In this document: piece by piece, positions 14,081 through 29,000 of the stretch
Numbering within the stretch: position 1 is the stretch's first letter
Layout of the letters: every line of letters begins with the position of its first letter
Notes under the pieces: generated by a model
What the model saw: the letters and a program-made list of their open reading frames with translations, nothing else
Database searches by the model: none
What the model was told of the DNA's origin: nothing
Source of the DNA: Struthidea cinerea
Lineage: Eukaryota; Chordata; Aves; Passeriformes; Corcoracidae
Assembly: GCA_013397865.1 (NCBI GenBank)
Contig: VZTI01004624.1
Span: 421,237-485,236 of the forward strand
DNA: 64,000 nucleotides
Reading direction: 5' to 3'
Translations under genes and position numbers: made by a program

Positions 14081-17000
14081 CTGTGTACAAAGGAAACAAA
14101 CAATGAATAGCTAAAGGGCTCAGTCTTTTTACAAACCTTGACAGAGCTTTCTGCTAGGAAGACAACTGTGCAGTCTGAGAGGCTTCATTTGCTCCTGCTC
14201 GCACATTTATGCACATCTGACACTTTATTCCACTCAAGGGACCTTGACATAAAATTGTAGGACTGATCACACATCCGTGATAGAAGCTTGACAGTTTTCC
14301 CAGACAGTCCTGCCAAAACTTCCCATCAGTAGCTGCAAACAGAGTTAGCAGGGTGGCCACTTAGCAACCAAATGCTTTTGCTTTTGCAATCTTACAGCGT
14401 GGCGCCGTTTCCTTTTGGGCTGAACGCACTCCTGCCCGTACGACGGCCACTGGAAATCCTGGCATGGCACCTGGCTGTTCTGGCTTTCCACGTCTTCAGA
14501 ATCAGAGTCATCTTGTTGCATTGAAGGGAAATGCCTGTCTGGGTAAATCTCTTTCAGTTTGTCCTCAAAAAACTCATCCAGGCATCTTCCAGCCTCAGCA
14601 ACCTCGGAATCTGGCTGTAAGGGAATGAACAACCGTTCAGTGCTACCAGAGGCAGAAATCATCCAGGATCAAACCCAAATAACTACCCCACCCCAACATC
14701 TCACCTTGCCTCTGTCTGCTACATCTCCATTAGTCTCTGCACACTTTCTATAGCCCATTAGTCCCCCTGCATTTCCAGTGTAAGTAAAAACCAGATGTTG
14801 CTATTAAGGAACACATTTGTGCATCTCTAAGAAAAAGAGATGTGCGGTGAACTAGAAAGAACAGCTGTCATCACTGCTTAGGAATTTCTATACATTTGAT
14901 TTTCCCTAGGTCCCAGCAAACTCAACAACATTCCACAGAGCTGTCTGCAAAGATGTCCCTCTTTAATTTTAGATCCATATGTATCTCAAGTTCTCAGATA
15001 CACATACAACTTCATATAACTTCGTCCCCGTCATTAAAAAAAACCTAACATAATTTCCAAAGAATACAACTGACTAATACTTCTGTTTATCCCAATCCTG
15101 TATCTGATTTCCATAGAACCAGTGGCTGCACCAGAGTGACAGCCACTGAAGGAGCCACCCCCCTGCTGTGTACCCCCCACCCATGCATATTAGAAACATA
15201 CATAATTGAATTTTGCACAGTTCCAAAACATGAGACGCACGTCAGTCACAAGCTCCTCAGGTGCAGAATAGTGGGACTTGTCCTTTTTTTGCAGCTTCTT
15301 TCGTATGGTGGACAAATCCATCGGCCTTTTGATGATCTGATAGTAATGCCGAGCCTGCAATAAGAATAAAACACAGGTATGTGACATTTTTAATTAAAAC
15401 ATTTCCTCTCCAGTGACTTCTGTGCAAGTTTGAACAGAATTCATTGCAGAGGAGTCTTTGCATCAGGGCAGAGAGCTCTAATCTTTTAGTTCCTATACTT
15501 GCACATCTTCCTGGGTGCTTTTTGGTTTGATTAAAACATATTTGCTTGCAAGATTGATCTTGAAAATAGCACACTTCAGTGACAACTCTGCTGCCTGCAC
15601 TTCGTAAAGTTTATTCCCAGATAACCATAACCCCAATTTAACCATGATCAACAATATATGTAACATTGATAATTAGCTGACATTTTCCCTAAGCAACTAC
15701 AAAAAGAATGTGCTGCAATACTTTCAGCTGATAAGGTGGGAAGTAGTCTGTCAAGAGTGACTCAAAATACGGTACTGCACACTCTTTTAAAAGTTCAACA
15801 AAAGTCTTTTTGAATAAGCATCAGCCACCAGGATATCCCACTCCTTAAATCTTTCTGGGTCTAAGCCTACTTGTTAGGTAATCTGTTCCGTAAGTTCATT
15901 GCAAGCTTTATCAGGTGGAATGGGGTTTATATCATTATTTGGACTACTCCTTCACATAAAACCTTTATTTTTCCCCCCTTCAACTTGTAGCACATTGTGT
16001 TCTACTGTTACAATAATGTGAGTCTCCATCTCCCCTAAGGCAGACAGTTAAATACTGCAAATGCTGAGTAGATGGGCGAAGCAGAAATCTCTACATCTTC
16101 CCCCACACAGTCACATTCACCCTCTTTGTGCACAGCACCAGAAAAGAGGGAGTTCAGGGCTGCTTCTAGAGCAGACCTCTCTTATGACAGTACAACAGTC
16201 TCCACGTACGTGGCAAGTCAACTTTTTTAATCACTGGAACCCCTCATACACCTTTACCATTCTACCAGCACCTTAAATTGGCCCCCAAATGTGGCCTGAA
16301 TATTGGTCAGCATTTACCTGCCCTGGGCCTGACACCTTCAAGGCACTTGCAAGAGGCAAACACCCACCCATCCCTAGGAAGCAATACTGTTCAGAATAAA
16401 ACCTCATGAACGTCTTTCAAGAAGACAAAGGAGAAACTCGTGAGGTTCTCTGGATTCCCTCTGATCCCTGCACGTGCAGTACCTACCAAGGGACTGACGG
16501 GTTCATGGAACGGGAGGCTCATACTGCTGCAGAACAGGGAAAGCACCAGCTTTTCACACTTCTGTGGAAGCCAGAATCAAAATACATTTTAATTCAAAAC
16601 AAGTGAATTTACTTTTTCCCTTAGTTAAAAGAGAATTCTCAGGTAGAGTGTTCATTTCTATGCAAAATTGCACACTTCACTCTAACCTGGGGGACATTTT
16701 GCCTCATAGCGTTGTTATACCTTGGAAAACAAGGATAGTCAAAAAATGAAAGAAAAGAAACATTTTCCTGGAAATTCTTGGGACTTAATCACTATCATTT
16801 ATTTACTTTCTGCACTCCTTGGCTCTCAACTAAAAGAACAGCAGCAACAGTATGGAAAGAATTAAATGGGCAATGTTTCCCACTGCTCATATCCATTCAT
16901 GCAAACACATGTAAGTCGGTAGCACTGTATGAAAAAGTTCCTTTTAATCACCATTAACTTGTAAAACACTTATACTTGTCTTTGGCTCTTTCACTAAAAA

Positions 17001-20000
17001 TGCACTACAAAAATATTATAAGCCATATTTTCTCACAAACAAAGGAATTTTTCATCAACTCAATTTTTTAAATCGGACTTCACTATTCAAGACACAACTC
17101 CCAACAACCTTTGTCCAGTTGTACCAAATCCAGTAGAAACAGGGCCAGCTCAGCATCTGCACTCAGTTGTGTGGATTCCTCCTCTCTGTCCAGTTGTCAC
17201 CAATACACACAGGACATCTATTCTGAATTTGTGCCCTTCAAATACCAAGAGGACTTTGAGAAAAGACACTGTTTTCATGGAAGATTTGGTAGAGGAAACT
17301 GATAATAGGTATGTTCATTGATACATTTTCATCTAGGCTGAGTTAACAGCTTGAATGTCATCTTCAAAGGAACTAATGGGACATATGAAGACTGTATGAT
17401 TATTTCAGTACAACTGAAATTCAAAAAATGCCTTCATCACAAAAATGTCATAGCATTGGCCCAAGGAGATGTCTGAGAAGGTGCCAAGTTTTAAAGGAAA
17501 AAGGTTCAGTGTCAAAAAGCCAGGCAAAATTGACTCAGGGAAGCTCTGCTCTTGAGTGTGTCTTCCCTGTTCAAAGGAGAAAAGATTTCCACACCTGCCT
17601 GCTTCATCATTCCATAATACGACTTTCATTTTTAAACTGAACAGCAATGTCTAGAAAGAGGAGAATGATATAACCAAACGGTAACAATGCTTTTGCTGTA
17701 TTTACCACTGTGTGTAACATCTGAGCAGCAGCCAAGTCAAAACCATCATCTCTCCCATGAAAAAGCAAGGCCTCACACTGAGATCAGGTGGCCTGCTCTA
17801 AATAGTGCAATGTATAGTTATTCCCACCTTCTGGTCACAGTCATCAAGGCCATATTGTGCATTGTAGCTGTGGCTGTAGCGTGTGTTTTCACAGTCATAT
17901 TCCACCTCTGGCTTCACTGGATTTCGGCAAAGCGAGCACACCCATTCTCCCCTGCAAAACAAGAAACCAAAAAACTCCTGGGGAGTTTTTTCCACAACCT
18001 TGTCAAACAGCAAATCTCAGAAATCACTATTTGGAAAGTCTCATCCTTATCTAGCATTACGATAGCAGGCAATCTGAAGCCCATCGTACCAGATATTCTT
18101 TCTTGGATTTGAATCTAGTCAGAAGTATAATCATTTCAGATTCTACTCATGGCTCTTTTTCTGTCACAAAGGAAAAGAAAATGACAAAATTGTATTTGAA
18201 ATCATCTACCAGCAGTGTATGCAGCTGCACTGATTCAAGTGCTGCTTTGAAAAAAAATATTAAGGAAAAGCAGGCAGCAACTGGTTCATGACACAAACCC
18301 AGACCCTTTTGATAATTGAGCTATTTATTATCAACTGATAAGATAATTGACATATTTCTCTAAGAAATCAACATTATCAGAAAAGGTGTGATAATACACA
18401 GGTCCCCAACCCAAACAGACATAATTCTGCAAGGGTATGTGTGTCCTTGCTAGTAGATGCATTTTCAGAAACCTCTTGAAGAATTTCAGAAAGGCAGTGA
18501 TGCAACTTCTGCAATATCAGGGTCTGAATAACTATAGATGAAGATATATTAAAGAACTATGAATATAAAACTTTAGTTAAGGGAATTAATTTATTTCATT
18601 AGAGTTTAATTTTGTCTAGAAAGTTTATTCTAACAGGAAAACTTGGTTTTCACATTGCCTTGAAACTAGAAGGTGATAATAACCCCACTACTGGAGAAAA
18701 GAATGAAAAGCCAATAGCTGAAAAGCCCTGTTTTTTGAACAGAAAGGACAAACCAGAATCTCCAAAGTAATACCATACAATATATTTTTCTCAGCTGAGA
18801 CAATTATTTGGGCTTGGCTCAAATGAAGCAGACCTTGGTTCCACTTAGTAATGATTTATAACAGAATTCAGAATTGTACACCCCAGTAATGTACATTATT
18901 CAGCCTCATTTTTAGAGTTTGGTGTGTGGACATGTATCTCTGGCTCATTGCATACAATCCATCTGTGACCAGTTGCAAGAGAACATATCTTAGGGAAACC
19001 AGTGACTTAAATATTTCCACAAAAGCCCTGATAATCCTACATTTCCCATAAAATTTCTAACAAACTGAATAGAAATTCACTGATTGCCCTTCCCTTGTGC
19101 TAGTCTCTGTTCTGCCAAGAAGAGCTGATGTCTACACTCCAGATGTTACATGAGAGTTAGGATTTTATTTTTCTCCAGCGAGTCTTATGAAAGTTTTTTA
19201 AGTTCAGGTCTGCCACCTCCTTTGCTGTACTGGCCAGTTAACTGCAGAAAGGGTATGGCGGCTGGAAACAGCTCCTTTTCATAATTCATCTAGTTCCTAG
19301 CATGTAAGACAAAAAAGCATCAAAAAAGGCAAGCGAGAGGTGCAGTCCTTGTACTTGTGTAAGGCTGAAACATCCATCCCTGAGGGTATCTTCTGCCCCC
19401 AGGCAGTGAGCAGGAACAGCACGATAGTGAAATGTCATCCATACTCACACTGGAAAGCTGAGCAGGGCTGGAACATGGCAGGAGAGATGGAAGACCTTGG
19501 GGCAGTGATCACAGCACAACAGTTCTCCTCCATTAAGACACACAGCACAGAAATCCTCATTTTCGATTGGACTGACTTCCTGAGTAACTGGGGATTTTTT
19601 CATGCTGGAGATGCCATTGCTGAGCTTTTGATCAACAGACAAAGTATCTACAGGAGGAGATTGTGTCTGTCCTGCAGCCTGGGAGATAAATCTTCTGTCC
19701 TCTAAGTTCTCCTCCTTGGATTTCTGTCCTTCAGCTGGACTCTCTCTATTTATCTTGAAGGAAGAAAAATGTGGGATCACATGATCATCATTTTCATACA
19801 TCAGCATAAAACAGCATTGGTTATCTGCAGATAACCAAGTACTTCTTGTACTTGGAAGACACAACTACTAACAATTTTCCAACAAGTACTTCCAAGAACT
19901 TCTCTGCGGTGAACTTGACCGGGGAGGGCACTGGGGTTCAGCAGGCCCATACTCTTGGCATCTGCCACTGGCTGGCCAGGTCACCTTGGTCAGGCCATTT

Positions 20001-23000
20001 CCTCCACATACCACAGTGTAGTAGCACTGAGAGAGAGCTGTGCAGATTCTGCACCACAGGTGATAGAAACAGGATATTCTACAGTATTAATTGCAAATTT
20101 TACTGTAAACAGCTCAAATCCCCCATCCCAAAAAACCCAGTATAGGTCTTTTGCCCACCAGCAATTCCTGTTTCCTTCTGTGGAAAGAAGTTCACACTCA
20201 AGACTCCACTGAAGCAATAGAATAAAAAGCTTTTAAAAATCTATTACACTGTGATTTCTGGGATCGGTTCCTCTCACTAGAATATACATTCAGGCCAGTT
20301 TTAAGCTATTTATCTTGTATTTATAATCAGACAGGTAAGCCAAGTTGTTTCTTGGAGTATGAAAATGTAGATGCTGAAAAGCTTTGGTAGAGAAATTTTT
20401 CAGCTTTCTGCAGCATTCTGTGAGAGCTCCGTGGTTCTCATGAAAGCTATGATAATAAACACTGCTACGGGTTCTTTGTAAACTGGGTTTTTATCTGTGC
20501 ACCTGGGATCTATTTTTCAGAGTTGTTATTGTACACAGTGAAATAATATTTTGAAGTAGGTGTTGTGAGCTTTAGCCAATGGGACAAGGGGTGGCTGGTC
20601 CAAGATCCAATGACCTCCTGTCATCTTTGGGAACCAAGTTATATAAACCAAATTATAATTAATTAAATAACTACTTTCTTCCTGAACTTGGATTGTGTCG
20701 TTACTCGCCGTTCTCAGTATGTCAGAGTGACATGAAAACACTACAGAGACAGACTTCTCAGAAATGGAAGACGTAGGGAGCTCCACAGCAAGCTAAAAGC
20801 TGTATTGTCTTTACCTCAACCCATCACAGAAGTACCCGAGGGTGAAACAAAACAACAGACTTGTTTACTGTACAGTATTCCAGAAAATAAGCCTACAGAC
20901 CAGCGGGATAAAGGAGAGAAGGCAGGTAAAACCTCAAGGCAATCCCACTCACCTTTATGGACATACTTGAGGACCGTGTCCCACATTCAATTACCAGGAG
21001 GAAGTTGCCCTCCTGCTCGTTGTCCTGTGGCTGGAGCTTAAACACCGGGAGCTCCCCCACTTCCGAGGCAGATATTTTCAGACGCTCCAGTCGCACATAG
21101 GGGATCTTCTGCTCCTTAGGGGCAGCTCTAGAGTCAAAAGGACACTTGATTAAATTCATCCATATTCCACAAAATTCCCCTCCCTACTCAGTTTCATGCA
21201 CCATCATTTATGCTCCTTTTCCTTTGTAACTGTGACTCTGGTGGCCAAATGCTGAAAGCCTGGACATTTTCTCACAAACCAATTCTTTAAGAGATGTGAA
21301 TGCAATCGCTTCAAATTAATCATATGTGTAAATACATTACTAACTTCTGCGCTAAAGCTTTGCCCTGCTCTGCATATTCCTGTCTTAATTACCCCAACTG
21401 AAGTCATACTTGATAATTTTCAATGTTGCTGGCTTCAACAGGAACATAGCACATCATCAGCTTTACCATATTATCGCAGCAGTGGCTGAAAACCAAATTT
21501 TATAAAATTGTTGACGTAATGTTAATCCTGTTCCCATTATACCTTTTAGCTTTCATCGGGGCTTAACATTTTCTAATTGTTCAAGGGAGATAAGTTTGCA
21601 AATATTTATTCATGCTGGAAAATTACACAGAAATACATGAATTTACCACTTCTTTTTCATTGTTGTTTTCAAGTTTGAGACCACCTTACAACTTTCAGAA
21701 GTATTACCTATAAGGAATCTAGAATTCTTTTTAAGTTCTCCCTCACCATTAAGTATGACAAATTTTCTAAATACATGCATAAAATTTCACAGCCAGTGCT
21801 TTTGTATAAAAAAAAGACTCTGCTACCTGACATTCTGATTGCTTTTCATATCCATTTCAAAATGTCCCTTTTCACGGTTATTGGAATCTGGAACAGAAGA
21901 TAAGAAAACGAATAAAATATTTATAATATCACAGGCAGATTAGGATAGAAAGTACTTCAATATTCATGTACTTCTGACTGGTGTTTAATATGGTATCATA
22001 AGTGAATTATGGAATCATTTCATCTATAGGTATAGAAAATGTGTATGCTATTTTCTGTTCTGGTGCAGAGCCTTTGCCTTTTTTACTTTTAACCACAGCT
22101 TCTGTTCTAAATATGAGGAGCATTTACAAAATATTTTGTGGAAATGGCTTCATTCCCAGGGAATTATATATGTACACAGCCATATGACATTCATCCATAT
22201 ACATGGAACAACATAAGTAATCCTCTTTGCTAACAGCCTTCGCTCAAGGAAAACAGACCTACTGAGGTCTGAACCCCTGAGGCTCAGGAAATCTCTGTGG
22301 TCTCCAGCTTCATGCTAAGAAGCTTCTGGATAATTCCAGTTACTTGAAAACAGGAAGAAAATTGTGTCTCCTACCTGCCACCGCAGGACAAAAGTTACAC
22401 TACAATTCCTTTCTTTCCTCCAGCCTCCGCAACATATAAACACATGAATTCAGAACTGTCTGCTTTATGAGCATTTAGCTGCAGCTTTATGTAGCTCTAG
22501 CAGCATATAGCAGTAGTTTTTGACTGACATTAAACACGAGTAATAACACAATTCTGGGGAGATGGGACAGGGTAGAGACAAATGTCCCAGTGGATGCCCT
22601 CATAAATACAAGCCCACTGAAAAATTTCATAATCTCACCTTCTTTTGTTAAGAATTAGATTGATGTAGCCAATACTAACAAGAAACAAATGTAATATCAT
22701 GGTTATCTCGAGATAAGAGACAGCCAGGAAAACATGCTTTTAAAAAGAAAACCTAGCTCAGGTCAATGGTACTTCGGCCATGGCTTGAAAGCAATGTGCC
22801 TCTAGGGTACTCTGGTTTTTCCCACCACCGGAAACACAATAAAATCAAGACTAACAAGGAAAAGTGCATTTCACATCACACCTAAGGCATTATTCACTTG
22901 TGACTGTTGCTCAGGTGAAGGGTGGGTAGCCCTGTCATGGACAGAATCACTAAAGGGAGACTGCACACCAAGGTGGAGGAGCAGCTCTCACTGCACACTG

Positions 23001-26000
23001 TCAAAGCAGAGGATGTTCCAGTCGTGTTGGGTTCCTACATTAACCAATATTTCCACCAGCAACTGGGCCCATCAAATAATAGTGCCTATAAAATTTGTGG
23101 AAAACACTGAACTAGAGGGGTTGCACTGTGGAGAATGTTTTCAGTTAAAAATAGACCTTAGTACATCAGAGAAAAAAATCTCCTAAACCAGTAAAACTGA
23201 ATTGAGATAACTGTATTATGCTCATGAAGGGTCAAATGAATGTAATCCCAAAGGAAAACAACAGGCTAGGAGAATGCTCTTGGCAGGAACTAAGGGTTAA
23301 AGTGGGCTGTACACTACACACATAATGCTGCTGCTGCAGACGAGAGGAATGCCATCCTGCAGGGTATTACCAGCAGCAAGGAATGTAAAACACAAGGAGC
23401 TGATACCCTGATTCTGCATGGCACCCCAGAGGCCTCAGCTGAGCACTGCGTTTGGCTGTGGGCAGCACTCCTTAATTGCAGAGAACCCAAAATAGCACAG
23501 CAGGAACGAGGTGGTTTTGAAAAAAAAATCAAACCCCTGACCCATGAGGAGAAACTGAAACCATCAGATTTGTTTAGTCTATGAAAGAGAAGAGGAGGGG
23601 AGGGTGTTTATGCAAGTCATAAGAAAAAAAAGTGGCCATAAGAGGGAAAATGATGACATTTTGTACAATTTTTACCACATCCCTTGTGCCTAGGATAAGA
23701 ATTACTTTGTTTTAAATTAAGCTGAAATGTTTACGTTTGCTCTTAGAAAAGGATGAGTCACTGGAGACACATACCAGAAGGAATGAGGCTTGGCAGCACA
23801 GCAATGCTGAAGCCAGCACGTCCTACCGAGAGCCACCAGCAGAGTTAACATTGCCTCTGCAGCAGAATTCATGTTTTACGGCACACTGGTGTCTGTATCT
23901 CCTCAGGTCTCCCCTCACTGCACGCCCTTAAACAGGGACAGCAGGACGGGAATTGCTCACTCCCGATCCTTCCTCATGGAAAGGGAGCAGCACTGAATTC
24001 AACACTCAAGGCTTTCCACCCTGTTGCACAGCAGGGCCTGCACTTTATACCCAGCAAATCCGTAGCATCTCCTACTGACAGTGAGATTCTGAACGCTGGG
24101 GCTGCCTGTGTGTGTGGTGTCACACAACCCACACCAGACACTGCAAAGCTGCTCCTCCCCAAGCTACTTCAGCCTGACTGAGGCACAGCTTTTTAGGGGT
24201 GCTCCTGATTCTTGCAACTCACACAAATGATTGTGGCATAATTGCCACGATTTGGCATAGGAGGTAGAAGAGAAGACAAATACATTTCCCTGGCTCACTG
24301 GGCTAGGCCTCCTTTGTACTAATTAGAATTCTCTGAATAAAAATACAGCACAGAGATAGAAATACTCATTCATCTTTTATAGAGAAATGCAGCCAAATAT
24401 TGGCATAAGTCACGGGATAACAGCTTGATCCTGCAATCCCTTGCTTGCATGAATAGTCCCATTGACTTTCAGAGCTTGCAGGAATGAGGCTTTACAGTGT
24501 AGCACAACGATGTTGGCCATTTGCCCATGAAAAGAGTTAAGTAAAGTCTAATTCTCCATTAGGGCTGAAGAAATAGGCCTTGGCTGATGGGAACGTTCCA
24601 CAGTAGACAGAGCCAAGCAAAGGCACACACTGTGTGATGTATTAACAAAAACCTGGCATGCTACTGATGTGAAGGACTTAGCAGAAGGCACATTGCATTT
24701 CGGAAGTAATGTGGGTTTTTTTAATTGAATTTGGACTCTTCAAACCAGCTCTGCAATAGTCATAACTGCAGGTCTCATTAATAGGAGTGCTTCTAAGAGA
24801 ACTAATACTCCAGGTACTTCACACAGTCACGCTCGCTTCTGCTTCACAGATGAGGGATGTTACAAATTCAAAGCATATCATTCCCATGTTTTTCCTCCAC
24901 AAATGAGATCAAACACACTTTTCCATTGGATTAAGTGCTCTGATAATATTTGAAGCTTGCTGGAAAAGCACATTTACATGTAAGTATATTAATAAGCATA
25001 CTGCTTTGCCATGCTTGCAATGCACAGTGCTAAGAAAGAACAAAAACCCAAAATCTAAAGGAAATAATTAAAAGCCTGGTACCTTCTTTGCTTCGAGGTT
25101 GTCTCATTCTGGCATTCACAGGCAGGAAAGAAGTGTTGCTGAGCAGTTCAGAAGGAGAAGTGCAATGCTGAGACTTTTTGATTGAAAGATTAATAGGTTC
25201 TTCCACCACTTTTTGCATAGAAAGAGTTAATTCATTAACTAGCTCTTGCCCAGCAGTAGCCAAGCTGTTTTCTAGAAGACAATCCACAGCACTGAGGTCT
25301 TCATTTTCCAGCTTCAGGGGGTGGGGGAGAAAGAAATGCAGAATTTTATTATTAGTTATCTTTCTTTTTATGTTAAAAAAATAATTTGCAATCAGTCTTC
25401 AAAAACCAGATAAGGAAAACTTCATCCATTGAAACCATAACTTACTTTGACTGATTAACTAACAGTAACAACATGTGCTGTAAATGAAAGTGGATTCCCC
25501 CTCAGCAGAGGAGTTTGAGCGATTCCTACCTTGCATTTGGTGCCTCCCTGGAGTGCATCACCTGGTGTGAGGCCAGCAGGAGCCCCAGGGCTCGGGTCAC
25601 TGGGAGCTCTGCCCAGTGCCAGGCTGTAGCTGGGCAGGGGCTCTGGTGGAGTATCGCAGTCACAGAGGGCGTTTGGGGACGGGCCAAGTGTCACAGCAGC
25701 TGCACCTTTCACCTGTGGGTCGGCCGAGCTGGATAATCTTGCTGGAGATAATTCCATTTCTGAACTGTTTGGAAAGCCCACAAAGCTTAAGGATGCCGAA
25801 CGCTGGGAAAAGCAAAAAGAAAAAAAATCCAATATATTAATAAGCTTTTCAGCAGCAAAATGCTACTGTTCTTTCTATAATAGATGAGATGCTCGGTTTC
25901 AGCTTGATATAATCAAACAGTTGTGTCACAAGGGCTTTAAGAATCTATTGTAGTGCTATACTATTTCCAAAAGCTTTAGATTTTCCACCATTAAAACTGA

Positions 26001-29000
26001 AACCTGGAAAAGGAGACAACTGGGTTACTCTTCTGTGGCTTACAAAAAAAAATGTCTTCCTTAGATCAATTCAAGGGATTCTGATTTTTAACTCCTACAA
26101 TGATTGGGAAATCTAAGCATGTAGAACACTGTACCAAATTAATCCCTGACATAAACCCTATTATTTTCCATTACATTTTCCCAGAAAAAATAAGAGTCAA
26201 ATCAGAAATTTTATCATTTTATTAAAAACTCATCAGATGACTTCATTGAGAGAGAAGGTTCAGAAGAAATAAGATTTCACTCTGACACAAGTGGATGAAG
26301 TTATTGTTCCTGTTAATGATGCTGAGAATGTTATGCTAGTTAGTGAGTTGGCCCCATTAAAACCATTTCCCCTTTAAATATCATAGAGTAAACCCAGAAA
26401 CATCCTACATGTACTAACGATGAAACACGTCCAGGTTCCAAAGAAAGGGAATATTTACCAAAGTATCTCTATGCACTTTTTACTCTCATGATTTGTCACT
26501 ACCAAACCCACAGAGACACTGTTCCACAAACCAAAGCACATGTCACCCATGTAGGTGACTTCCCTAAGATGCCTCACATCCAGGAAAGTGTGACTGTATT
26601 GAAAACAAGACTCTTCTAGCATCCATATGAAGCAAATAGAAGCAGTTTTAGGAAGTGTACAGATTTGTATCATTTGAATATGCAATAGTTCTTTGATTTC
26701 ATCATAGTTCATTGGTGTTTCATCCTTTACATTTGACTGCAATACAGTAGGTAGCACTCATTGTAATATAAATCAAGACAATAGAAATGTGTCCATTGCA
26801 TCTGAATTAGAGTTTAAATATACTGTTGCACTTTTTTCTCTGCTAGACACCTCTGACTCAGAAGTGAATCGAGACAGGAACCATTTCCTAAATTTAATTA
26901 GTATTTTTCTCAACTTATACTCCATTTTGGATTTTCATGGTTTTGTCCATCTTAACCCCACACTGGTAAAGACTGCAGCCCAGACGGAGCTGTCAGATGT
27001 GTCTGTGTAAATCCCACATCATGCCAAAGTCAGTCTTGAACTCCTCTGCTTCCGATGCACAGCAACTCCGTGCTAAGAGAACGCTGCCCACAGACACTAA
27101 TCTCCACCTAAGGATGCAATTTAATTTCCTTTTTGTTGATTTGCAACAGACGCTACAACAGGAGCTGTGCTTGAACAGTACCCACTTAATTTGATGAGAC
27201 AAAATAAGCCTGCATTTGAGACACAAAGAGGTCAGCTCCTCTGCAGAGCCAGGGAAGGTCTGTGCCCTTCTACCACGCAGTGCTGCAGTGAACCTGCTTT
27301 AAACAGTCCCTCCATGTAGAAGGCTGTCAGGGAGCACTGGGTTCCTGCAGCCAGGAAATTGTCGTTCTCCCCCTCTTGAGCCAAATGGACCCCCCTGAAT
27401 CTAAGCTGTCTGAGCTGTAATAACTTCTTGGAAGCAGCTGGAACTAGCCACACATGTTCTTCCCACCTCGCATTTGAGCTGAAAACTAGAAACCAGCCAA
27501 AGTGGAAATGCACTGGTGGAGGCCCAACTTGCCATCCGCCTGATAGAGCATTCCCAAGAACACTGAAGTTTCAAACCAAAGTTATGGAACCCCATGGAGA
27601 TAGGTCAGCAAGGAATCCACTTTTCAGGGCCACACATCCCACAAAGATCAAAAGTGTTTATTTGCCATCACAATTTGCTTGTCTCAGGTTCCTGTGCATG
27701 CAGTGACAAATCGGACCTACCAAATACACATTTTCCTTTTCATTCCATCACTCTTTTTATCACAAGCCTTTTACAGATGACAAAATCAACAGCGAATTGC
27801 TCCCATATCACTTACAAAAAATAAAACAAGCAGAATTCGTGCTTGAGCTGAAGATGAACTGCAATCAGCCCTTGCCTCTTCCCCTTCTTTCAAAGTCCAC
27901 TGTGAGCATTAATTAAGCCCCTGTAAGGTAGTTAAATATTTATTTAGTTAGGTTCTCCAAAGCATGAAGCATCCACAAATTCCTGAGTCAATAGGAACTA
28001 CCTAGAGCTGTGCTCCATTGGGAATGGGCATGCTGAGGCACACACGTGGCAGGCACACCACCCAAATTTGCTCCCAGGTTAACTGGAGACCTTCTGGCCA
28101 TTCAGTTCCTCCAGTCACTACCCACATCTTCCTTTACTCGTTTACAAGCACACGCCATCATCTCATGTCTTGAGACCTGACCCTCTGTGTGCAACTCAGC
28201 TGCAATGTTACCCCTCCTAAGGCAACGCAGGATTACTCCTGGCTCCAGTAAGACAAGTTTTCTTACTGAGAGCAGTCACTGGGATGACTTCTACCGAAGG
28301 AAGAAAAAAATACGGACACACGCACGTACAATTTTGTTATAGCTATAATTTTCAGAAAGGTGAAATTCAATTGCATGGTATGGCTATGTCCTTTTTACTC
28401 TTCTAGCTAGCATCAGTTTCTTCAGAGATCTTTTTAGATTATATAAGCCATTGTAAAACCTTGCTCTTGTTAAAAAGAATAATGAGGCCATCAAACTGCC
28501 ATCTGTCTTTCCCTTGGGGCAAAAGTTAATTTTGTGGTTATTTTAATGATGAAGCAACATTATGATCTCTCAGTGCAAAATATTAAAACTCACAGTTAAG
28601 AAGAGACACATTCCATCCTGATCCATGGAGCTGCTGTCAAGTGTGAAGTGAACAATGCACTGGGAACAAGGCTCATTAATAGACTATTAATTCACTCCCT
28701 AAAATAATCATTTCTTTTGCCATTAGCAAAAATTTCTCTTTTCCCTTGACAGTTCAGCTAGTTTTTGCAAAATGGGATGCCTTTAAAGGATTTATCTCTT
28801 TTATAAAAGCTCTATTGCTTTTACATTGCAACATTTGAACAACAACAAGCATTAATTATGCTCTTGGGCAGACGGTGGCTTCAGCTGTTGGTTAATTTTG
28901 AACTTTTTGACATTTTAATGTACAGTCTGGCACACTGAACTACATCTGTGTCACTATAAATGGAATTCTCATTGTCTCATAATTAATTTTGGTCTGATGA

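Larger units (their letters stand above)
14081..21826 (-). other. TRIM66 introns 13 to 19
   Basis: Seven short introns (315 to 1,497 bases; 14081-14395, 14615-15201, 15355-16486, 16562-17827, 17952-19448, 19754-20952 and 21128-21826). No mobile element, RNA gene or extra exon was recognised in them. Confidence 0.7.

Noticed and set aside
17687..18112. Plus-strand 141-codon frame with a hydrophobic stretch
   Set aside because: Runs antisense through TRIM66 exon 16; a shadow of the PHD/bromodomain linker exon.
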